This document shows positions 53,409 through 60,381 of a stretch of 64,000 nucleotides of DNA, one piece after another. The stretch is from Palsa-965 sp044448685. Its GTDB lineage: Bacteria > Bacteroidota > Bacteroidia > Palsa-965. A program made the position numbers and the translations under genes. The notes beneath the pieces were generated by a model. That model searched no databases. It had not been told where the DNA came from and worked only from the letters and a program-made list of their open reading frames with translations. The stretch covers positions 45,095 to 109,094 of the forward strand of contig JBIOHC010000006.1 in assembly GCA_044448685.1 (NCBI GenBank), read 5' to 3'. Position 1 is the stretch's first letter; each line of letters opens with the position of its first letter.

Positions 53409-55426
53409 GAACTTCTCTACTATTGGCCGCCTACTGCCTATTGGGTACAGGCGGCCTCCTTGCACAGGATAAAACTGCCACATTTATTCAGGATTTTGAC
53501 AAAGCCGAAAAGCTTTTCTCTGCCGTTTACAAAGACGGGAAAGAAGAATCCCTGAGCTATTCCAAAGGAGGATATGCGGAAGCCCTGCCCTTGCTGTTGA
53601 AACTATCCAATACAGATCCGGAGAACAGAAACCTTGATTTTAAAACCGGGGTTTGCTATCTCAGCTCTAAAAGGCATCGAAAAGAAGCGATACCCTGTTT
53701 TGAAAAAGCGGTCACCGTGCTTAGCAAGAATTATGACGGAAGTTCCTATAAGGAAAGAGGAGCCCCGGTTATCACCTGGAAATTTCTGGGCGATGCCTAT
53801 CACCTCAACTATCAGTTCGATATGGCGATCAATGCCTATTCCAGGTTTCTGGTAGTTATGAAGGAATATTCCAATAATGACAAGAGGCTGATTACAGAGG
53901 CAAACCGGAACATAGAAATGTGTAAAACAGGTAAGCAATTAATAGGTAACCCGGTCAAGGGTAAAATTGAAAACCTGGGGCCCAATGTTAATTCCGTCTA
54001 TGCTGATTACTCGCCCGTGCTGACTGCCGATCAGAATACACTTTTCTTTACCTCCAGAAGACCGGAGACAACAGGAGGACAGAAAGATGATGAAGGCAAC
54101 TATATGGAGGATATCTACAGCAGTATCCTTACTAAGACGGGCTGGTCCAAAGCTGTGAATATCGGAGGGCCGATCAATACAGCAGGTAACGAAGCATCTG
54201 TCGGAATCTCCCCGGATGGACAGACCATCCTGATTTATAAGGACGATAAGGGAGACGGGAACATATATACCACATCGCTCGACGGGGATATATGGAGCAC
54301 ACCGGTAAAACTGAATGAAAATATCAATACGAAATATTGGGAGCCCAGTGCCTTCATCTCTGCCGACGGACAGACCTTGTATTTTACAAGCGACAGGCCT
54401 GGGGGGTATGGAGGAAGGGATCTGTACACCAGTACACTTACAGCAGCGGGAGACTGGGGCAAAGCGGTCAATATGGGAGCAACGATCAACACGCCCTATG
54501 ATGAGGATGCACCTTTCATTCACCCCGACGGGGTTACGTTTACCTTCAGCTCTAACGGGCATAACACGATGGGTGGTTTTGATATCTTCACCAGTCTGCG
54601 CTCGGAAGAGGGGCTTTGGTCAGAGCCTATGAATGTGGGCTATCCCATCAATACACCCGATGACGATATTTTTTATGTACTCAGTGCAAACGGACAGAAA
54701 GCTTATTTCAGCTCTTTCCGGGAAGGTACGATAGGTGAAAAAGATAATTACATGATTACTTTTGCCGACCGCAAGGAAACACCCCTGACCCTCATGAAAG
54801 GTACTATTGTGGATGAATCGGGTAATGTTCTGAAAAGGGCGGTAATCACCGTTACGGATAATGAAACCGGGCAAGTGGTCGGCGTTTATCATGCTAACAG
54901 TAAAACGGGCCAGTTTTTGTATATCCTTATACCCGGCAAGAATTACAATATTACTTACCAGACCGAGGGCCACCTCTTTTATTCCGAAAATATGGATATC
55001 GACAAGCATACGGGATATTATGAAATCAGCAGAGCTATTTCCATGATCCCTATCATAGTAGGATCTAAAATGGTTCTGAATAATATCTTTTTCGATTTTG
55101 ATAAATCCACACTACGGTCCACCTCACATGTAGAGCTCATGAACCTGATTCATCTCCTCAAAAGTAACCCGGCTATGAAAGTGGAGATTTCAGGTCACAC
55201 CGACAGCAAAGGTAGTGATGCCTATAATCAGAAATTATCGGAAGAAAGGGCCAATGCGGTGGTTGCCTTTTTGCATGGAGAAGGTATTGAAATGAACCGG
55301 ATGACAGCCAAAGGATTTGGTAAGTCGGTACCGGCGGTATCCAATACACACAGCAATGGAAAGGACGACCCTGCCGGCCGGCAGCTAAACAGAAGAGTAG
55401 AGCTGAAAATCACGGAGATTAAGTAA
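53405..55426 (+). CDS. OmpA family protein with PD40-like repeats (second of pair)
   Basis: A 673-residue protein with the same layout as its neighbour: signal peptide, TPR-type helices (GKEESLSYSKGGYAEALPLL, IPCFEKAVTVLSKNY), PD40-like repeats (LFFTSRRPETTGGQ, LYFTSDRPGGYGGRDLYTST), a carboxypeptidase-regulatory-like module (VDESGNVLKRAVITVTDNET) and an OmpA domain (IFFDFDKSTLRSTSHVEL, SGHTDSKGSDAYNQKLSEER). The ATGA overlap shows translational coupling. Having two tandem OmpA partners for one SprF is less usual than one. Confidence 0.92.
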   Translation: MRTSLLLAAYCLLGTGGLLAQDKTATFIQDFDKAEKLFSAVYKDGKEESLSYSKGGYAEALPLLLKLSNTDPENRNLDFKTGVCYLSSKRHRKEAIPCFEKAVTVLSKNYDGSSYKERGAPVITWKFLGDAYHLNYQFDMAINAYSRFLVVMKEYSNNDKRLITEANRNIEMCKTGKQLIGNPVKGKIENLGPNVNSVYADYSPVLTADQNTLFFTSRRPETTGGQKDDEGNYMEDIYSSILTKTGWSKAVNIGGPINTAGNEASVGISPDGQTILIYKDDKGDGNIYTTSLDGDIWSTPVKLNENINTKYWEPSAFISADGQTLYFTSDRPGGYGGRDLYTSTLTAAGDWGKAVNMGATINTPYDEDAPFIHPDGVTFTFSSNGHNTMGGFDIFTSLRSEEGLWSEPMNVGYPINTPDDDIFYVLSANGQKAYFSSFREGTIGEKDNYMITFADRKETPLTLMKGTIVDESGNVLKRAVITVTDNETGQVVGVYHANSKTGQFLYILIPGKNYNITYQTEGHLFYSENMDIDKHTGYYEISRAISMIPIIVGSKMVLNNIFFDFDKSTLRSTSHVELMNLIHLLKSNPAMKVEISGHTDSKGSDAYNQKLSEERANAVVAFLHGEGIEMNRMTAKGFGKSVPAVSNTHSNGKDDPAGRQLNRRVELKITEIK

Positions 55427-55444
55427 GCCTTATATTTTCGAATC

Positions 55445-55476
55445 AAGCCCCCTGATAGCTCATCAGGGGGCTTTTT
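55445..55476 (+). terminator. Intrinsic terminator of the adhesin operon
   Basis: Arms 55445-55456 and 55462-55473 form a perfect 12-bp stem with a five-base loop, and T residues continue to 55476. It ends the operon that closes with the second OmpA gene. Confidence 0.9.
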
Positions 55477-55528
55477 AATGGTTTACAACGGGTGTATGTG
55501 TGATTCTTGCAACAAATGAGGAAGGCTG

Positions 55529-55563
55529 TATAACACAAAAGGAGGCTCTTCTGCTCACCTTTG
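55529..55563 (+). promoter_or_regulatory. Alternative-type promoter E (CsbD operon)
   Basis: TATAACA (from 55529) and TCACCTTTG (ending 55563) show the exact 31-base offset. It lies after the terminator and 28 bases before the CsbD start. Confidence 0.65.
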
Positions 55564-55590
55564 TAAAGAAAAAAATAAATACATATACCT

Positions 55591-55779
55591 ATGAAAAATA
55601 TGACCGAATTAAAAGGACACTGGAACGAAACCAAGGGAAGACTCAAACAAAAATTCGCACTGCTTACAGATAATGATGTTCTGCTTACCGATGGAAAGCA
55701 GGATGAAATGCTTGGCAGAATCCAGTTAAAGCTCGGAAAAACAAAGGCTGAAATTCAGAAGATAATTTCCGAGATCTGA
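55591..55779 (+). CDS. CsbD family stress protein
   Basis: A 62-residue protein with the CsbD pattern: TELKGHWNETKGRLKQKFAL, LTDNDVLLTDGKQDEMLGRI and LGKTKAEIQKII. CsbD proteins are small, highly charged and strongly induced by general stress in many bacteria; the mechanism is unknown. It heads an operon with two small membrane proteins and an AI-2E family protein. A Met six bases upstream of the internal one is used as start (MKNMTEL). Confidence 0.9.
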   Translation: MKNMTELKGHWNETKGRLKQKFALLTDNDVLLTDGKQDEMLGRIQLKLGKTKAEIQKIISEI

Positions 55780-55817
55780 AAACAAACGAAAACGAACCAA
55801 TTGCAAAAATAAATCCT

Positions 55818-56396
55818 ATGAACAAAACAATTAAGATCTGTCTGGGTGTTATACTTGGAGCCCTGGGCCTCAGCTCCTGCTCCGTTCAAACATCACTGGT
55901 AAAACGCCATTATAATTCCGGTTATTATGTAGACCGTTCTGAAAAGCCTTACGATGCGGATGCACGTGAACAGGCTAAACCTGTTGCACATTCCAAATCA
56001 ACAGTAGCGACGCTTCCCAAAAAGGAAGATCCGGGTGCCGGTACAGAAATTGTGCTGGCTCCCGCGATACATCAGCTGGCCCGTCTTCACAAAGCCGGTT
56101 CTGCCGTCGGGAGTCAAACAACCGCAACCGGTGCAACCAAACCGGAGGTGAACACGCAAACCGCTTCTGCCACTCAGAGCCCGCTTAATTTTACACATAA
56201 GCTCGTGGATGTAAAACATCTCAATGGGGAAGGTGAGCGGGAGGGGCTGAGTCTGTTCTGGGTTGTCATTATCATCCTGTTGATCCTTTGGTTATTTGGC
56301 CTCCTTGGCGGGGGATGGGGCTTGGGGATCCTGATCAATCTGTTGTTGCTTTTTGCACTCATCCTGCTTATCCTCTGGTTACTCCGGATTGTATAG
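55818..56396 (+). CDS. Lipoprotein with C-terminal double membrane segment
   Basis: A 192-residue protein with a lipobox (LGALGLSSC), the motif LVKRHYNSGYYVDRS found in Bacteroidota stress lipoproteins, a Thr/Ala-rich linker and two strongly hydrophobic C-terminal segments (LFWVVIIILLILWLFGLLGG, LINLLLLFALILLILWLLRI). A lipoprotein signal combined with membrane segments would place it in the inner membrane. It follows CsbD by 38 bases. Confidence 0.75.
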   Translation: MNKTIKICLGVILGALGLSSCSVQTSLVKRHYNSGYYVDRSEKPYDADAREQAKPVAHSKSTVATLPKKEDPGAGTEIVLAPAIHQLARLHKAGSAVGSQTTATGATKPEVNTQTASATQSPLNFTHKLVDVKHLNGEGEREGLSLFWVVIIILLILWLFGLLGGGWGLGILINLLLLFALILLILWLLRIV

Positions 56397-56422
56397 ATAC
56401 TTAACGAACTAAAACGAATAAC

Positions 56423-56575
56423 ATGGGAAATTTACTCTATTACATAGCTGTATTGCTTGTCATCAGCTGGCTTATAGGATTTATCGGCTTCGGAGCCGGA
56501 ATGCTCATCCACATGCTCCTTATCATCGCCTTTATCGTTGCCTTGCTGAGGTTTATTCAGGACAAAAAGGTTTAA
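56423..56575 (+). CDS. Lmo0937-family small membrane protein
   Basis: A 50-residue protein that is almost entirely hydrophobic (NLLYYIAVLLVISWLIGFIG, then MLIHMLLIIAFIVALLRFI) and ends in charged QDKKV. This is the Lmo0937/DUF5670 type of two-helix stress protein. It lies 26 bases after the preceding lipoprotein stop and 27 bases before the AI-2E gene, consistent with one operon. Its similarity to the tail of the preceding lipoprotein is notable. Confidence 0.85.
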   Translation: MGNLLYYIAVLLVISWLIGFIGFGAGMLIHMLLIIAFIVALLRFIQDKKV

Positions 56576-56602
56576 GATCAGGAATCAGGTAATAACAGCG
56601 GT

Positions 56603-57697
56603 ATGGAAACACCATTCAAAGTCCCTTTTTACGCCCGTGTGGCGCTTATATTCATCGGACTATTTGCTTTCGTGTTTACCATGCAGCTTGGGCAGCATAT
56701 TATTGTACCACTTGTGTATGCTACCATTATTGCTATTCTGCTTAATCCCCTGGTGAATTTGCTCCTTCAAAAGAATGTGAACAAGATAGCAGCCATATCC
56801 ATGGCTGTTATTCTTGCCATTCTGATGGTATTGGGTTTTCTCTATATCATCTCTTCCCAGATCAGCATGTTCAGAACCACCTACCCCCTTCTGGAGAAGA
56901 AGTTCAGCATGGGGAGCACAGAGCTTATACACTGGGTGTCGGATAAATTCAAGGTTCAGGAAAATACTGTTGGTGAATGGGTTTCGGACGGACAAAGCCA
57001 GCTGGTGAACAACTTTGCCATTGGTCAGCGGCTTACCGAAGCCGGGCGTATGATGGTTACCGGGATGTTATTGCCGGTATACCTGTTTATGATTCTTTAT
57101 TACAAGCCCTTGTTGCTCGATTTTATCCGCCGCTTGTTCAAAACGGAATATCACGTGGCAGTAGGAGAGGTCTTGACAAATTCCAAACGGATTATTCAGA
57201 GCTACCTGGTAGGCTTGTTTTTCGAAATGATCCTGGTTGCTGTAATGAACTCAGTTGCTTTGCTTCTGCTGGGTATTGACTACGCCATTATTCTGGGCAT
57301 TACCGGTGCAATCCTGAATATCATTCCTTACATCGGCGGAATTATTGCCATTGCTCTGCCGGTGATCATTGCTTTTGTCACCAAAGATTCCTCTACCTAT
57401 GCGGTGATTGTTTTTGCGGCGTATCTCCTCATTCAGTTTATTGATAACCATTACATCATTCCCCGTATAGTGGCATCGCGGGTGCAGATCAATGCATTGA
57501 TTTCTGTTATCGTGGTGCTTATCGGTGGAGCGATCTGGGGTATACCGGGTATGTTTGTATCCATTCCTCTGACAGCTATTGTTAAGGTTATTTTTGATCA
57601 TATAGAGCCCCTTAAACCCTGGGGATTTTTACTGGGAAATATTGTTCCAACAGCATCGCGGTTCTCATTTATGAATCAGAAGAAAGCAAACCGTTGA
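56603..57697 (+). CDS. AI-2E family transporter
   Basis: A 364-residue inner-membrane protein with about eight helices and the family pattern: LGQHIIVPLVYATIIAILLN in the first half, VGLFFEMILVAVMNSVALLL and ILNIIPYIGGIIAIALPVII later, then DNHYIIPRIVASRVQINALI and GAIWGIPGMFVSIPLTAIVK. Members include autoinducer exporters and Na+/H+ antiporters, so the substrate is open. It is in the CsbD operon and is followed after five bases by an MlaE-like permease. Confidence 0.9.
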   Translation: METPFKVPFYARVALIFIGLFAFVFTMQLGQHIIVPLVYATIIAILLNPLVNLLLQKNVNKIAAISMAVILAILMVLGFLYIISSQISMFRTTYPLLEKKFSMGSTELIHWVSDKFKVQENTVGEWVSDGQSQLVNNFAIGQRLTEAGRMMVTGMLLPVYLFMILYYKPLLLDFIRRLFKTEYHVAVGEVLTNSKRIIQSYLVGLFFEMILVAVMNSVALLLLGIDYAIILGITGAILNIIPYIGGIIAIALPVIIAFVTKDSSTYAVIVFAAYLLIQFIDNHYIIPRIVASRVQINALISVIVVLIGGAIWGIPGMFVSIPLTAIVKVIFDHIEPLKPWGFLLGNIVPTASRFSFMNQKKANR

Positions 57698-57702
57698 ACC
57701 CC

Positions 57703-58515
57703 ATGTCAGACAAAGCCAGCCCCCCAATGGATGAAACAATGCCTGTCAGCAACAGGCATCTGCTGGCTGTGCGTACAGGCCTGGATGAAGTAGCCCGTGT
57801 CACACTCTTTGCAGTACGTTATTTCAGGGAAGTGCTTAAGCCTCCTTATGAATGGAAAGAATTGATACGTCAGGCTTACCTGATCGGTTATAAATCCTTT
57901 CCCCTCGTGGCTGTCACAGGTTTTATAATGGGGCTTGTGCTTACTATACAGTCAAGGCCTACGTTAGCTGAATTCGGAGCAGAGTCGTGGTTGCCGGCAA
58001 TGGTGGCTGTTTCCATTATACGGGAAATAGGCCCCGTAATAACGGCCCTCATTTTTGCCGGAAAGGTAGGTTCAGGCATTGGTGCCGAGCTGGCATCCAT
58101 GAAGGTGACCGAGCAGATAGATGCCATGGAAGTAGCAGGTAATAATCCATTCAAATATGCCGTTGTAACACGTATAGCGGCTTCTACTGTCATGCTCCCT
58201 GTATTGGTCATAGTGGCAGATGCCATAGCCTTATACGGATCCTATATCGGGGTCAACCTGAAAGGTGATGTAAGTCTGCATCTGTTCTTTTTGCAGGTAA
58301 TCGAAAAGCTCGATTTCTCCGATATTTTTCCTGCGATCATCAAGACATTCTTTTTTGGTTTTGGAGTAGGACTGATCGGGTGTTATAAAGGATTTATGTC
58401 TGATAAGGGTACTGAAGGGGTAGGGCAGGCCGCCAATTCAGCCGTAGTGATGGGTTCCCTGTGTATTTTTCTGATGGATATGGTTGCTGTGCAGTTAACC
58501 AGTTTGTTTTTGTAA
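57703..58515 (+). CDS. mlaE: MlaE-family phospholipid ABC permease
   Basis: A 270-residue permease (DUF140/MlaE): FPLVAVTGFIMGLVLTIQSR, IIREIGPVITALIFAGKVGS, GIGAELASMKVTEQIDAMEV and LIGCYKGFMSDKGTEGVGQA. With MlaF and MlaD it forms a transporter for phospholipids between inner and outer membrane. I use the ATG at 57703; a TTG nine bases upstream is in frame. It is five bases after the AI-2E stop, so lipid transport joins the stress operon. Confidence 0.9.
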   Translation: MSDKASPPMDETMPVSNRHLLAVRTGLDEVARVTLFAVRYFREVLKPPYEWKELIRQAYLIGYKSFPLVAVTGFIMGLVLTIQSRPTLAEFGAESWLPAMVAVSIIREIGPVITALIFAGKVGSGIGAELASMKVTEQIDAMEVAGNNPFKYAVVTRIAASTVMLPVLVIVADAIALYGSYIGVNLKGDVSLHLFFLQVIEKLDFSDIFPAIIKTFFFGFGVGLIGCYKGFMSDKGTEGVGQAANSAVVMGSLCIFLMDMVAVQLTSLFL

Positions 58516-58521
58516 TTCATC

Positions 58522-59250
58522 ATGGAAGAAACCGTAGCGGAAGTTGAGCACTTACAGAAATCTTTCGGCAGCAAAAAAGTGCTGAAAGATTTGAGTTTTG
58601 CCTTGAAAAAAGGGGAGAACCTGGTTGTTTTCGGAAAGTCCGGAAGCGGAAAATCAGTGCTGATCAAATGCCTGGTGGGGCTCCTTGTGCCGGATGATGG
58701 CAGGGTCAGGCTTTTTGGCAAGACAATACAGGGATTGCCTTATATGGAGCTGAATGCACTTAGGAAGCGGATTGGCTTTCTCTTTCAGAGCGCAGCCCTC
58801 TATGATTCCATGACTGTGCTGGAAAATCTGGAGTTCCAGATGAGGGATGATAAAAATAAAAGTGAGCCAGAAAAGCAGGCTCTTGTAAAGAAAGCCTTAC
58901 AAAATGTAGGCTTGGAAGATGTGATGGATAATCTGCCTTCCGCGCTTTCAGGTGGAATGCGAAAACGTGTCGGTCTGGCGAGGGCCCTGATTCTAAACCC
59001 GGAAATCATATTTTATGATGAACCTACGACGGGATTGGATCCGATTACTTCCAAAGAGATCAGTCATTTGATCCTGGATGTCCAGAAAAAGTACAATACC
59101 GCTTCTGTCATCATTACCCATGATGTGGAATGTGCACGAATCACCTCTAACCGTATGATCGTTATCAAAGAGGGTGAGTCGGTGGCAGAAGGATCGTTTC
59201 AGGAACTTTCTGAATCGCCTGATGAATGGGTGCGTTCTTTTTTCAAATAA
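58522..59250 (+). CDS. mlaF: MlaF-like ABC ATPase
   Basis: A 242-residue ATPase with Walker A GKSGSGKS (38-45), signature LSGGMRKR and Walker B IIFYDEPTTGLDPITS, closely matching MlaF. It powers the MlaE permease. It starts six bases after MlaE and ends 16 bases before MlaD. No MlaB or MlaC genes are here. Confidence 0.92.
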   Translation: MEETVAEVEHLQKSFGSKKVLKDLSFALKKGENLVVFGKSGSGKSVLIKCLVGLLVPDDGRVRLFGKTIQGLPYMELNALRKRIGFLFQSAALYDSMTVLENLEFQMRDDKNKSEPEKQALVKKALQNVGLEDVMDNLPSALSGGMRKRVGLARALILNPEIIFYDEPTTGLDPITSKEISHLILDVQKKYNTASVIITHDVECARITSNRMIVIKEGESVAEGSFQELSESPDEWVRSFFK

Positions 59251-59266
59251 TTCAAAACCTTACACC

Positions 59267-59944
59267 ATGAAAGCATCGGGAAGAAATGGCTGGAAACTGG
59301 GGATCTTTGTGAGCCTTACTGCAGCCTTATTTATAAGCGGGATCTACTTTGTGGGAAACAGGCAACAACTGTTCTCCTCTACCTTTAAGATAAGCGGAAT
59401 TTTCCGGAATATTGACGGCCTTCAGGTTGGTAACAATGTTCGTTTTTCAGGAATCAATGTAGGGGTGATCCAGGCTATTACCCAGATTTCCGATTCAACT
59501 GTACAGGTTGATATGCTGATCAATGAACATTCCCGGAAGTATATCAAAAAGAATGCGAAAGCCATAATTAGTTCTGACGGACTGATGGGAAACAAGATCA
59601 TGCTGATTACTCCGGGTACAAGCGGGCAACCTGTGATACTCAATAACGACTTCATTACCACCAGCCGGCCCATCAATATGGATGATATCCTGTGGAAAGT
59701 GAAAGTGACAAGTGACAATGCAGCAGCTATCACCGGCAATCTGGCTGTGATCACCGCCGGTATCAGGGATGGGAAGGGGACTATCGGAAAATTGTTTATG
59801 GACAGTGCATTTGCCCTGACAGTTGAGCAAGCGCTGATCAATATCAAGCAGGGAGCAGGAGGATTCAAACAGAATATGGATGCGGCCAGCCATAATTTCC
59901 TGTTCAGGAAGTTGACGAAGAAAAAAGGGGGCGAAAAAAAGTAA
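59267..59944 (+). CDS. mlaD: MlaD/MCE-domain substrate-binding protein
   Basis: A 225-residue protein: one N-terminal membrane helix (LGIFVSLTAALFISGIYFVG) and an MCE domain (FKISGIFRNIDGLQVGNNVR, FSGINVGVIQAI, GLMGNKIMLITPG) followed by a short tail. MCE proteins form hexameric rings in the periplasm that carry lipids. Upstream in-frame ATG codons within mlaF are rejected because the anchor helix starts here. The tail is shorter than in most Bacteroidota MlaD proteins. Confidence 0.9.
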   Translation: MKASGRNGWKLGIFVSLTAALFISGIYFVGNRQQLFSSTFKISGIFRNIDGLQVGNNVRFSGINVGVIQAITQISDSTVQVDMLINEHSRKYIKKNAKAIISSDGLMGNKIMLITPGTSGQPVILNNDFITTSRPINMDDILWKVKVTSDNAAAITGNLAVITAGIRDGKGTIGKLFMDSAFALTVEQALINIKQGAGGFKQNMDAASHNFLFRKLTKKKGGEKK

Positions 59945-59947
59945 GGT

Positions 59948-60379
59948 CTACATTCTTTCCATAAACCACTTCAGCTCCTTTTCCATTTTCTTGTATTGGA
60001 AAATAGTTGTCATGATCTTTCTCAGCCGGATAAAGGCGGTTTCACTTTTCACAACATAGTCAAAAGCGCGGTGGTGCATGCAATCAACGGCTACCTCAAT
60101 CTTGTCCTGTGAGGAGAGCATGATTACAGGTATATCGGGATTATAAGCTTTGATCTTATCTAGGGTCTGTATTCCATTTATTGCATTCTGATCTATCCCG
60201 TCAAGCTGATAATCCAGAATTATGACATCGGGGTTATGAGCCAGACGTTTCAGACAAAGCTCGCCGGTGGCAAAGGTTTCAATTTCGAAGTCGGCATTTT
60301 GTAAAAACTCAAGTCCGAGCAATTTCAGAAACATTGCATCATCATCTACCAGGAACAGTTTGATCTTATGCTCTTTCAT
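59948..60379 (-). CDS. Response regulator receiver-domain protein
   Basis: A 143-residue receiver domain: LFLVDDDAMF with acidic pocket residues, D56 in VIILDYQLDG, the switch region VIMLSSQD and K in YVVKSETAF. No output domain. It lies two bases after the hybrid kinase gene, so it is probably the phosphorelay acceptor of the Hpt domain in that kinase. It converges with mlaD, three bases apart. Confidence 0.9.
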   Translation of the reverse strand: MKEHKIKLFLVDDDAMFLKLLGLEFLQNADFEIETFATGELCLKRLAHNPDVIILDYQLDGIDQNAINGIQTLDKIKAYNPDIPVIMLSSQDKIEVAVDCMHHRAFDYVVKSETAFIRLRKIMTTIFQYKKMEKELKWFMERM

Positions 60380-60381
60380 TT

